Below are positions 1 through 7,903 of a stretch of DNA of 64,000 bases, piece by piece. The DNA comes from UBA1426 sp050953365 (GTDB taxonomy: Bacteria; Bacillota; Clostridia; Peptostreptococcales; Anaerovoracaceae). The notes below the pieces were generated by a model. It made no database searches and was not told the DNA's origin. It was given only the letters and a program-made list of their open reading frames with translations. The translations under genes and the position numbers were made by a program. Each line of letters opens with the position of its first letter. Position 1 is the stretch's first letter. Location: the NCBI GenBank assembly GCA_050953365.1, contig JBMNMN010000002.1, positions 434,001-498,000 of the forward strand, given 5' to 3'.

Positions 1-1266
1 AAACCGGTTATTCTGACTTCCAATGATGGCCATAATAAATGGTTGAATTCCAAGGCTTTGGAGATGAACGGCATCACAAAGGACAGTGTGGCGCCGGTAG
101 GCGGAACCATTCAGAAGGATCCTCAAACAGGAGAATTATGGGGTACGCTCACCGATGCGAGTGAACTGATTATCATGAAACAGACCTATGAGGACTGGCA
201 GCTGACAGAGGCAATGGCGTATTTCCAGGATTATATGAACGCATACGGCTACACTACCATCATGTCAATTGCCGACACTTATCTGGATGCCTTCAAGGAG
301 CTTGATGATGCCGGCAAGTTGACGTTGCGTGTCAATGCAGGCATGACTTTCGAGCCGGAAGAGTCTCTGGAAAGCCAGATGGCGGAGATGAATGCCATCA
401 AAGAAAAATATGATTCGGATCTGGTTGATATTACCACGGCCAAGTTCTTCGCCGATGGCGTTATCGAGGGCATGACAGGCTATTTGCTGGAGCCTTATGA
501 TGCGGCGGCAGGTCTCGATCCCGACTATGTTTCCGAGCCCATGTGGGAACAGGAGATGATGAACACCTTCTTTGACCGCCTCCTGTCGGAAGGATATCAG
601 ATCCATGTGCATTCCATCGGAGACGCAGCAACACGTTATGTCCTTGACGCTTACGAATATGCGCAGGCGAAAAACGCGGGTAAAGATTTTCGAAATGTCA
701 TAACCCATCTGCAGGTTGTCGATAATGCGGATAAAGCCAGAATGGCGGAATTGGGAATTATCGGAAGCACGCAGCCCTTCTGGCATTTCAAAGAACCCGA
801 TTGGTGGGAGTATGTGGATTCCGTAGCCCTGGGATTGCCTCGGGCGTGGGAAGAATATCCGGTGAAGTCTTTAATCGACAACGGCATAATCGTGACATTC
901 TCCGGAGACCATCCGGTAAGCCCGATTAATAATCCGTTCTGGGCGATTGAAGTTGCAGTTACGCGCAATCTGAACAATCCTGAATTCTACGGAGTAGATC
1001 CGATTACAGACATTGACGATCCTACCTGGCTGCTCAATCCGGCAGAAAGGATTTCCGTACTGGATGCCGTAAAAGCGTATACGATCAATGGCGCGTATCA
1101 GCTCTTCCGTGAGGATACTATCGGCTCGATTGAAGTAGGCAAATATGCAGACTTGATCGTGACGGATCGGGATGTATTTAAGATCAATCCGCTGGAAATA
1201 GACGGCATTAAAGTGCTCACGACGATTTTCAACGGAAAAGTTGTACACGGAGATTATAACTATTAA
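1..1266 (+). CDS. YtcJ-type amidohydrolase, 5' end outside window
   Basis: This is the C-terminal 421 residues of a metal-dependent amidohydrolase of the YtcJ/amidohydrolase-3 type. The frame is open from base 1, so the true start lies upstream of the window. Visible family motifs are DGH followed by WLNSKALE at the very start, FADGVIEG in the middle, HVHSIGDAATR (metal-binding His and HxxGD), FSGDHPV, and a C-terminal GSIEVGKYADLIV, which is the usual end of the amidohydrolase beta-sandwich. Proteins of this family are often about 530-560 residues, so roughly a quarter is missing. Substrate is unknown; an N-substituted amide or imide is typical. A strong hairpin follows the stop, so it is probably the last gene of its unit. 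Confidence 0.85.
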   Translation, partial: KPVILTSNDGHNKWLNSKALEMNGITKDSVAPVGGTIQKDPQTGELWGTLTDASELIIMKQTYEDWQLTEAMAYFQDYMNAYGYTTIMSIADTYLDAFKELDDAGKLTLRVNAGMTFEPEESLESQMAEMNAIKEKYDSDLVDITTAKFFADGVIEGMTGYLLEPYDAAAGLDPDYVSEPMWEQEMMNTFFDRLLSEGYQIHVHSIGDAATRYVLDAYEYAQAKNAGKDFRNVITHLQVVDNADKARMAELGIIGSTQPFWHFKEPDWWEYVDSVALGLPRAWEEYPVKSLIDNGIIVTFSGDHPVSPINNPFWAIEVAVTRNLNNPEFYGVDPITDIDDPTWLLNPAERISVLDAVKAYTINGAYQLFREDTIGSIEVGKYADLIVTDRDVFKINPLEIDGIKVLTTIFNGKVVHGDYNY

Positions 1267-1300
1267 GCAGACCTCTGACTGCAAAACAACAGTTTGAGAC

Positions 1301-1328
1301 AAACAGGGCAGAATGATCTGCCCTGTTT
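1301..1328 (+). terminator. Hairpin after amidohydrolase gene
   Basis: An 11-bp perfect stem (AAACAGGGCAG at 1301-1311 against CTGCCCTGTTT at 1318-1328) has a 6-base loop. The only T run is the end of the stem itself, so termination is likely but not certain. Confidence 0.55.
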
Positions 1329-1511
1329 ACTGTCTGACACCAAAACACCTCCAAATACAAATCGAGAAAAAACATTGGCAAAATGAATGTTATGACTTAC
1401 AATACTTTTGTACATGCGCAAGTTATAATAAGTTATAAAATGCGCATGTCACAAATACAAGTCACATTTTTACAAGCTGCAATTATGTTAAAAAAGAAGG
1501 AGATAGGGTTT

Positions 1512-2450
1512 ATGGGCGATGTTACAAGGAAAGTGTTTGATGATCTGGAGCAGTTTGGCTATCGGGTTGCTGTGGTGCCCATTACCCATCTGGATGAACT
1601 TCATGAGCAGATTGTTAGCACCAGGTCTTTAAATCCTGATGTGGATAAAAATCTCGGTAGATACTTAGATAAGTACGACTATACAATTCCTGAGACCTTG
1701 AAAGAAGCCAAATCCATATTGGTTGTTGCTGTGCCGCAGCCTATTTCAAGAATGCATTTCATGTTGAATGGCAAAAATCATACTGTAATAATGCCGCCCA
1801 CGTATCTACTGAATACTAGCGTAGAGAATGAAGATAAGCAAAAATTTATATCGGCAGTTAACGAAAATCTGAAAAAGGCATTCACAAGGCAGAATTATAA
1901 GGTGGTCAAAACAAATTTACCGGGAAAGCTTGCTGCAGTTAAAAGCGACTTAGGGGCTTACGGCAAAAACAATATTTGCTATATCGGGGGCGAGAACAGT
2001 TTCTATTGGATCGGCGTGTATCTTTCCGATATGCCTTGCGATGATGACACTTGGGGTGAGGGAACTGTTTTAGAAGAATGTGCAAATTGCAATATCTGTA
2101 GAGATAAATGTCCCACAAATGCCATCGCAGCTGATCGTTTCTTAGTATATGCAGAGCGCTGTATCACTTATCACAATGAAAGCAGCGAGGATTTCCCCGA
2201 TTGGATAGAGCCCGAATGGCACAACGCGGTTATCGGATGCATGTACTGTCAGCTGGCTTGTCCGGTCAACAAAGATTCGATTCATAATATAAAGGATCTT
2301 GCAGAATTTGATGAAAACGAAACAAGGATGATCTTGGAGGGTACTCCTTTGGATCGTTTGCCGAAAGATACCTATGATAAGCTTGAAGCATTTAATTTCA
2401 TTGAGGAGTATGGAATCCTACCGAGGAATTTGAAAGTGTTATTAAGATAG
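1512..2450 (+). CDS. QueG-like double [4Fe-4S] cluster protein
   Basis: This 312-residue protein carries two ferredoxin-like cysteine clusters near its C-terminus, CANCNICRDKCP and CMYCQLACP, separated by about 50 residues. That pattern is the double-cluster domain of epoxyqueuosine reductase QueG and its relatives. The region before them (SILVVAVPQP and a region near YWIGVYLSD) resembles the N-terminal part of the same family. ATG 1512 is chosen because AAGGAGA lies just upstream; the same frame is open back to 1383 but that extension looks unlike the family. No other queuosine gene is adjacent, so it may be a paralogue with another reductase role. It stands alone between two hairpins. Confidence 0.75.
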   Translation: MGDVTRKVFDDLEQFGYRVAVVPITHLDELHEQIVSTRSLNPDVDKNLGRYLDKYDYTIPETLKEAKSILVVAVPQPISRMHFMLNGKNHTVIMPPTYLLNTSVENEDKQKFISAVNENLKKAFTRQNYKVVKTNLPGKLAAVKSDLGAYGKNNICYIGGENSFYWIGVYLSDMPCDDDTWGEGTVLEECANCNICRDKCPTNAIAADRFLVYAERCITYHNESSEDFPDWIEPEWHNAVIGCMYCQLACPVNKDSIHNIKDLAEFDENETRMILEGTPLDRLPKDTYDKLEAFNFIEEYGILPRNLKVLLR

Positions 2451-2480
2451 AAAGATCGAACTTCTTATCAAGCCAAAAGA

Positions 2481-2509
2481 AGTGTCAGCTGTAGTGAGTG
2501 TCAGCTGTA
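2481..2509. repeat. Short direct repeat, 2 x 13 bp
   Basis: AGTGTCAGCTGTA occurs at 2481-2493 and again at 2497-2509, a 16-base period, in the spacer before a terminator hairpin. The GTGTCAG core is related to the arms of that hairpin. No function is evident. Confidence 0.6.
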
Positions 2510-2521
2510 AAAATGAGTTGC

Positions 2522-2575
2522 AAAAAATGTCAGACACTAAATATAAGTTGTTGTAAGTAGTGCCTGGCATTTTTT
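2522..2575 (+). terminator. Terminator of the QueG-like gene
   Basis: A 16-bp stem (2522-2537 against 2560-2575, with two G-U pairs) has a 22-base loop and ends in a run of six T residues. The rest of the gap before the symporter gene (2451-2746) shows only the direct repeat above and no clear promoter. Confidence 0.6.
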
Positions 2576-2746
2576 ATAACTAAATAGATAGTTTCTACAA
2601 CTACTTTTTACATTTGAGATATTTACAGCCGAGTGATAATGTGATAAAGTCAAACAAATATTGCATTATTGTATACATGTTTTTAATTTGTACAGCGGTT
2701 CATAAAATCGGAATTATCTACAGCAATTTTAGACAAGGAGTAGCAT

Positions 2747-4312
2747 ATGATAGGAAACACAGGACAGATTTTCATCGCCATGGTGCTGTACATGGCAGTA
2801 GTAATCGGTATCGGCGTATATTACGCTAAGAGAGCGGGGGAAAGCAGCGACAACTATCTGATCGGAGGCAGGTCTTTGGGGCCCTGGATCACCGCCATGG
2901 GCGCGGAAGCTTCTGATATGAGCGGTTGGCTTCTTATGGGCTTGCCCGGCGTGGCCTATTGGTACGGCCTCAGCGATGCCGTGTGGACAGCCATCGGCCT
3001 TTTAATCGGAACGTACCTAAATTGGCTTTTCGTCTCAAAGAGGTTACGGAACTACACCGCCCTTGCAGGTGACGCAATAACCATTCCTGATTTCTTCAGC
3101 AATCGATTCAAGGAAAATAAAAAAGTACTTATGACAATTGCGGCATTATTCATACTGATTTTCTTCACCGTGTATGCGGCAAGCTGTTTGGTAACTGTAG
3201 GCAAGCTCTTCAGCACCTTGTTTGATATTAAGTATCAATACATGATGATTGCCGGAGCGGTTTTTGTAGTCTGTTATACATACGTAGGAGGGTTTTTAGC
3301 CGAAAGTGCCTCGGATTTCATGCAAGGTGTTATCATGTTTTTCTCATTGACGGTTGTCATGATTGCCGGAGTGAGCGCCGCGGGCGGCTTGTCTGCTGTA
3401 ATTGAAAATGTGCAGCAGATCCCTGGATTCTTTGAATTCTTCGGAATTGCCCAACCTGTTATGGCGGAGGGTGTTCAACAGCTTGGTGAGGGAGGGAAAC
3501 CCCTTTTCGGAGAGGCTGCGCCCTACGGATTTTTAACCATAATCTCTACTCTTTCCTGGGGACTTGGTTATTTCGGCATGCCACAGGTACTTTTAAAGTT
3601 TATGGCTATTAAGAATCCCTCCGAACTGAAAATGTCCAGAAGGATTGCCGTAATATGGTGCGCTATTTCCCTGTTTGCCGCAGTGTTTATCGGCCTTATC
3701 GGACGTGCTCTTTACCCCGACGCTTTCCTGACCCAGAGCTCGGCGGAGAGTATTTTTATCTTGTTATCAACCAGTTTCTTTATACCCATTATTGCCGGAG
3801 TTGTAATGGCAGGTATTTTAGCCGCTACTATCAGTTCATCCGATTCCTACCTGCTGATTGCCGCTTCTGCTTTTTCAAAGAATATCTTCCAAGGGTTAGT
3901 AAAGAAAGATGCTTCCGATAGGACCATTCTCTATTGCACAAGAATCACTTTAATTGTGATTGCAATCTGCGCCATGATCATTGCATTGGATGAAAACAGC
4001 GTGATATTTACAGTCGTGTCCTTCGCTTGGGCAGGTTTTGGCGCTACATTCGGACCTATCATGTTGTTCTCTCTGTTCTGGAAACGTGTAACCAGAGCGG
4101 GAGCCATTGCTGGCATGCTCAGCGGCGGCAGTATGGTGTTTATTTGGAAGTTAATTCTGAAACCCATGGGAGGCGTATTTGGGATTTATGAACTGTTCCC
4201 GGCATTTGTCACTTCATGTCTGTTTATTCTCGTTGTATCCATGCTCTCAAAGGAGCCGGACGAAAGCATTATCAGGGAGTTTGAAGAAGCGAGAAGAATC
4301 AGCCTCAAGTAA
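2747..4312 (+). CDS. putP: Sodium/proline-type symporter (SSS family)
   Basis: This 521-residue polytopic membrane protein has about 13 predicted membrane segments and belongs to the sodium:solute symporter family. Its N-terminus has the PutP signature: YYAKRAGESSDNYLIGGRSLGPW, with the acidic segment GAEASDMSGWLLMGLPG that contributes to substrate and Na+ binding. The length fits PutP (about 500). ATG 2747 is preceded by AAGGAG at a good distance. It probably imports proline with Na+, which would suit an amino-acid-fermenting anaerobe; other amino acids are possible. It is a single-gene unit, bounded by hairpins at 2522-2575 and 4362-4415. Confidence 0.85.
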   Translation: MIGNTGQIFIAMVLYMAVVIGIGVYYAKRAGESSDNYLIGGRSLGPWITAMGAEASDMSGWLLMGLPGVAYWYGLSDAVWTAIGLLIGTYLNWLFVSKRLRNYTALAGDAITIPDFFSNRFKENKKVLMTIAALFILIFFTVYAASCLVTVGKLFSTLFDIKYQYMMIAGAVFVVCYTYVGGFLAESASDFMQGVIMFFSLTVVMIAGVSAAGGLSAVIENVQQIPGFFEFFGIAQPVMAEGVQQLGEGGKPLFGEAAPYGFLTIISTLSWGLGYFGMPQVLLKFMAIKNPSELKMSRRIAVIWCAISLFAAVFIGLIGRALYPDAFLTQSSAESIFILLSTSFFIPIIAGVVMAGILAATISSSDSYLLIAASAFSKNIFQGLVKKDASDRTILYCTRITLIVIAICAMIIALDENSVIFTVVSFAWAGFGATFGPIMLFSLFWKRVTRAGAIAGMLSGGSMVFIWKLILKPMGGVFGIYELFPAFVTSCLFILVVSMLSKEPDESIIREFEEARRISLK

Positions 4313-4361
4313 CAGGAAGCAAAGTTATAAAGTTATAAAATATAGGTAATAGGTATTAAAG

Positions 4362-4415
4362 AAAAGTGTCGGTCACTATATACAGCTACGGCTTGTATTG
4401 GCGACCGGCACTTTT
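4362..4415 (+). terminator. Hairpin after putP
   Basis: A 13-bp stem (AAAAGTGTCGGTC at 4362-4374 against GACCGGCACTTTT at 4403-4415, one G-U pair) has a 28-base loop and is followed by TGTGTTTTT. The remaining bases of this 314-base gap hold only a weak promoter for the next gene. Confidence 0.55.
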
Positions 4416-4534
4416 GTGTTTTTGTCGGAGGTTTTTTACAATCCCTGACAGCATTTTTGGGAATACTATGTCGGAGTGCGCCGTAAACCATTGAAAACAA
4501 GCGGTTCCGGGTCATAATTGTCAACTGAAAAATG

Positions 4535-4563
4535 TTGCTTCAAAAGCGGTATGTTAATAAAAT
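4535..4563 (+). promoter_or_regulatory. Possible promoter of the LuxR-type regulator
   Basis: TTGCTT at 4535-4540 and TAAAAT at 4558-4563 are separated by 17 bases, about 65 bases before the start codon. The -35 match is weak. Confidence 0.35.
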
Positions 4564-4626
4564 TTCACTAAAGAGCAGCAGGCTTATTCCTTCATCTATT
4601 GGATTGATCCATGGAGGTTAAGGAAA

Positions 4627-5247
4627 TTGAGGATTCTCATTGTAGATGATCAACCCTTGATAAGGAAGGGGATTATGCATGTTCTCCTTTCTGTACGAAA
4701 GGATCAACAGTTTATAGAAGCGGCAACCGTCAAAGAGGCCGTGGAGCATTGCAAGACAAATTCCATCGACGTTGTTTTTGTAGAGCAGCATCTGAAGGAC
4801 GGCAGCGGATTTGATTTGATCAGCAGCATTAAGGCTCCAAAAGAGGGGTCGCCCAAAACCATACTTTTGACATCTTCCATCAGCGTCTTTGAATTTCGCA
4901 GAGCGAAGGAACTCGACGTGGAGGGCTATCTCCTAAAGGAAGCGGATGCGGAGGACCTAAAATATGCCTATAATCTTATCCTTAAGGGGGAAAAGTATTA
5001 TCCGGCCAAACTGGTGGAAAAAGCTCTAAGCGACAAGGATAAAGACGGTATGCGTCTTCTTACCAGCAGAGAGTTGGAAGTGCTTGCGGAACTGAGTAAA
5101 GGCCTGACAAATTCGCAGATAGGCAGCAACCTGTATATTTCCGAAGGAACTGCCAAAAAGCATGTAAGCAGCATTCTTTCCAAACTGAATATGTCCAATC
5201 GAATGGAAGTATTGGTGTATGCCAACAGGCTATCCGGTAAATCATAG
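4627..5247 (+). CDS. LuxR/NarL-type response regulator with Glu at the phosphoacceptor site
   Basis: This 206-residue protein has a receiver domain (1-120) and a LuxR-type HTH (about 145-203: LTSRELEVLAELSKGLTNSQI, then SEGTAKKHVSSILSKL). The acidic pair D7-D8, the LTSS switch region and the conserved Lys of GYLLKEAD are present. At the position of the phosphorylated Asp the sequence reads VFVEQHLKDGSG, placing Glu53 where DLxLPDGSG-type receivers have Asp. It may therefore be permanently active or ligand-controlled. The start is TTG 4627, behind GGAGG at 4613-4617. No histidine kinase is adjacent. It sits directly upstream of, and on the same strand as, the SipW cassette, so it is the likely regulator. 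Confidence 0.85.
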   Translation: MRILIVDDQPLIRKGIMHVLLSVRKDQQFIEAATVKEAVEHCKTNSIDVVFVEQHLKDGSGFDLISSIKAPKEGSPKTILLTSSISVFEFRRAKELDVEGYLLKEADAEDLKYAYNLILKGEKYYPAKLVEKALSDKDKDGMRLLTSRELEVLAELSKGLTNSQIGSNLYISEGTAKKHVSSILSKLNMSNRMEVLVYANRLSGKS

Positions 5248-5313
5248 AAGAAGGGTCGGCATACATAATCGGATTCAGCCGATAATAGGATCCTTCAATG
5301 GCCGGAGGAGAAA

Positions 5314-6084
5314 ATGGAAAAGATATTTAACAGGGCAGGACTATTTTTCCTGGCAGCCGCCGTGGTGGGAATGCTGGGTGTGAGTTATGCGGCTTACACC
5401 AATATATTGACTGTGGAAACAGATATCGCCACCGGCAGCATGCGTTTTGAATTCACCGATATAGAAGAAGAGGGCGCTATCGTCGGCGTCCGGGATAAAA
5501 ACGGTAACATTAGAAAGCTCGATGCTAATATTGAGTATGACGGCAAGTCCCTCAGGATCACGGATATGGAAGCCATTCCCATGTCCATGCTTGAAGACGG
5601 AGACATGGAACTGCACATTCTGTATGCCGTAAAAGCGACAGAAGGGCAGAGTATTTTGCGAGCTGCAGAGCTTTGTGAAAAAGATGAAGCGCGCAGCATT
5701 ATAGGAAAAATCCCTTTTAAATTGACTACGGGAACGCCGCAATGGAGCATTGAGGGTGACTCCAAGAGTCTGGGTTCAGGAACAGAAGGTCTTGATGGAA
5801 TACCGAAGATCGTTTACGATCTTTTGCCCGACGATCTGGGAGATTTTCGGGTGCATCATACTCTAGCAATAAATGAAAGTAAAAATCGGATGGAAGGGAC
5901 GATCGTATTAGAGCAGATGGAACCCTGCAAGCTTCTTGCGGATGGATCCTTATCTCTAAGCGATTTTGATTTGCCTGAGGAAATATACGAAGAGATAGGC
6001 GCGGAGAGCAATCTAAGGCTGTCCTTGCAAGGCTGCTATGGCTTTGAGATCCCGTTGGTCCTGGATCAATTTAACGCAAAGTGA
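5314..6084 (+). CDS. Secreted protein with SipW-type signal peptide
   Basis: This 256-residue protein is unknown apart from its N-terminus. That region matches the signal-peptide class handled by SipW-type peptidases: a hydrophobic segment at about 10-26 ending VSYAAYTN, followed by LTVETDIATGSMRFEF, with the TG motif and a beta-strand start typical of TasA/camelysin-like proteins. Cleavage is most likely after SYA (about residue 26). The mature part is acidic and rich in predicted beta-strand, with no cysteine pattern or known catalytic motif that I recognise. GGAGGAG precedes ATG 5314. It is followed after 15 bases by another SipW-signal protein, so it belongs to the cassette. Confidence 0.8.
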   Translation: MEKIFNRAGLFFLAAAVVGMLGVSYAAYTNILTVETDIATGSMRFEFTDIEEEGAIVGVRDKNGNIRKLDANIEYDGKSLRITDMEAIPMSMLEDGDMELHILYAVKATEGQSILRAAELCEKDEARSIIGKIPFKLTTGTPQWSIEGDSKSLGSGTEGLDGIPKIVYDLLPDDLGDFRVHHTLAINESKNRMEGTIVLEQMEPCKLLADGSLSLSDFDLPEEIYEEIGAESNLRLSLQGCYGFEIPLVLDQFNAK

Positions 6085-6099
6085 TGGGAAGGGATTGAA

Positions 6100-6573
6100 A
6101 TGAAGCGAAAAAGAATGTTCGTAACCATAAGCACAATAACCGCCTTGGTTTTCATGATCATTACCATCAGCTACGGCTATTGGACGGACCAACTTACCAT
6201 TGAAGGGGAAGCTAAATTTGAATTTGACCTGCCGATTATAAACGATTGCCCAGCACTGCCGGAAGAGCAAACGGAGGAATATAAGGCGCAGACAGAAGGC
6301 TTTCAAGAGATTGATCCCATAGAACATGATCTCCAGACCGATGAATTTGTTACGGATGGTTCACAAACAGATGACTTCACAACGAAAGAACGTAATACTA
6401 CAGATCCCTCAACAGACGGGGCTGCCGATACGATTACTGACGAATTTCAACCTGCTGTGGAATTAGAAACATCACCGGCACCAAATGAAGATAATGTTAA
6501 ATCAAAATCTGAAACTGAATCAGATCCTGAAGAAGCGGAGAGATCGGTAAAGGATGAAAGTACAGAACACTAG
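6100..6573 (+). CDS. SipW-signal protein with acidic Thr/Asp-rich tail
   Basis: This 157-residue protein starts with a hydrophobic segment (about 7-25) and the SipW-type signature ISYGYWTDQLTIEGEAKFEFD, close in sequence to the TasA-like protein of the same cassette. After about residue 48 it changes to a low-complexity, highly acidic tail rich in Thr, Asp, Glu and Ser with short TDEF/TDDF-like repeats. It has no folded domain that I recognise. The tail resembles a spacer, a cell-wall-spanning linker or an anchor for cations. Its last 20 bases overlap the start of the signal peptidase gene, suggesting translational coupling and making it a real gene despite the simple composition. Confidence 0.75.
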   Translation: MKRKRMFVTISTITALVFMIITISYGYWTDQLTIEGEAKFEFDLPIINDCPALPEEQTEEYKAQTEGFQEIDPIEHDLQTDEFVTDGSQTDDFTTKERNTTDPSTDGAADTITDEFQPAVELETSPAPNEDNVKSKSETESDPEEAERSVKDESTEH

Positions 6574-7765
6574 TAAGTACAGACGGATCAGCAATGTGTT
6601 GCTGCTCCTCTTTATAGGACTTGCCCTGTTGCCATTTTTTACGGAATGGACGCAGGGCAGTTCTTATCTGTTTAACCGAAAGATACTTCCGACAATTTGG
6701 TGTGTTTTTTTAATCGTGATGTTTTTATTTGTCCCCAGAGTTCATGCGGCGGGCAGGCTTACAAAGCGGGAAACGATTTACATGGAGGCGGTCATCTGCG
6801 CCGTCATCCTCATCGCCGTTAAGATCCTTGTGGGGTCCATGCTGGGGCAACTGGGGGAAAGCCCTTACGATCTGTCACCGAGAGGGATTCTAGGCAATCT
6901 TTTTTTTGTTCTGCCTGCTTTGGCATCCCGGGAAGTCATACGAAGTTACATACTCGACACCTATTGTAGCAGGCATAATTTAAAAGTTTTTATCTTCATT
7001 ACATTATTGATGACTGCTTCCGATTTGAATTACTCCAAACTGATGCTGGTATCTGACATTGAAGGTATGTCAATTTATTTTGCTACGGAAGTGGGCCCTA
7101 CGCTTTGTATAAACATCATGTTATCCTACCTGGCGCTTTATGGAGGCCCGGTGGCGCCTGTTCTTTACGGCGGTATACTGGAACTCTTTCATTGGACTTC
7201 TCCCATACTTTCATCATTAATGTGGCTGGCAGAAGGAGCGGTGGGCATTCTCGTCCCTATCGCCTGCATTCTCTTTATCGTCGGCAAATATGAAGAACAG
7301 AAACACCGACGTAAGGGCGCGAAGGAACAAAAGGGAGGGATTATCGGCTGGTCGGTCACGGCCGTCTTTTCAATCGGTTTAATTTGGTTTGTCGTCGGAG
7401 TTTTTCCCATTGTACCCTCTGTGGTCGTTACCGGAAGTATGGAGCCCTTGATCTATGCCGGCGATGTGATTCTTATCAGGCAGATGCAGACGGAAGAGCA
7501 GCTAAGGAGTCTTTCGGCCGGAGATGTAATCCAATTTCAGAGAGACGAGATTCGTATTACCCATCGTATCGTAGAGGTTATAGATGACGGCATCGGCAAT
7601 CTGACATTTAAGACGAAGGGGGACAATAACTCTACGGAGGATAGCCAACTTGTGCATCCGAATGACATAAAGGGAACGCTGGTTAATGTGGTTCCAAAGC
7701 TCGGCTATCCCGCCTTGCTTATCAAAGGCTCGGTGAGGGAGGATATAAGCGCTGTAGAATTCTGA
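6554..7765 (+). CDS. sipW: SipW-type signal peptidase I with large membrane N-terminus
   Basis: This 403-residue membrane protein ends in an S26 signal peptidase domain (about 275-395). The catalytic Ser is in VTGSMEP (Ser295). The general-base position is His in ITHRIVE (His337) rather than Lys, which marks the SipW/ER type. FKTKGDNNSTED supplies the conserved GDN box. The first 250 residues form about seven hydrophobic segments, an unusually large addition: SipW of Bacillus is about 190 residues. That part vaguely recalls CPBP-type membrane proteases, but the motifs do not fit well. It should cleave the three SipW-type signal peptides encoded next to it. The start ATG overlaps the upstream gene by 20 bases. 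Confidence 0.85.
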   Translation: MKVQNTSKYRRISNVLLLLFIGLALLPFFTEWTQGSSYLFNRKILPTIWCVFLIVMFLFVPRVHAAGRLTKRETIYMEAVICAVILIAVKILVGSMLGQLGESPYDLSPRGILGNLFFVLPALASREVIRSYILDTYCSRHNLKVFIFITLLMTASDLNYSKLMLVSDIEGMSIYFATEVGPTLCINIMLSYLALYGGPVAPVLYGGILELFHWTSPILSSLMWLAEGAVGILVPIACILFIVGKYEEQKHRRKGAKEQKGGIIGWSVTAVFSIGLIWFVVGVFPIVPSVVVTGSMEPLIYAGDVILIRQMQTEEQLRSLSAGDVIQFQRDEIRITHRIVEVIDDGIGNLTFKTKGDNNSTEDSQLVHPNDIKGTLVNVVPKLGYPALLIKGSVREDISAVEF

Positions 7766-7903
7766 GTCTACCTCTAAAGTAGTAGTCAAATGGGCCAAAA
7801 GGCGTATACAAGAGTTGACGGCCGGGTAATTTTGGGGTTGGGAACGCCGGTATATAATAATCTGTAGGTGTAAACCAAAAATATTTTCAAAAGGAGAACG
7901 GAG

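Noticed and set aside
1..1266. Truncated pseudogene at the left edge
   Set aside because: The frame is open through base 1 with the DGH motif at the very start, so the gene is simply cut by the window edge.
1383..1511. 43-codon N-terminal extension of the QueG-like protein
   Set aside because: ATG 1512 has a good ribosome site, while the upstream part is unlike the family and has no such site before ATG 1383.
4333..4524. Small - strand frame of 63 codons after putP
   Set aside because: It runs through the putP terminator hairpin, has no ribosome site and its translation resembles no protein.
7815..7858. Sigma-A promoter before the TasA-like gene
   Set aside because: TTGACG (7815-7820) and TATAAT (7853-7858) are 32 bases apart, too far to pair, and no better -35 was found.
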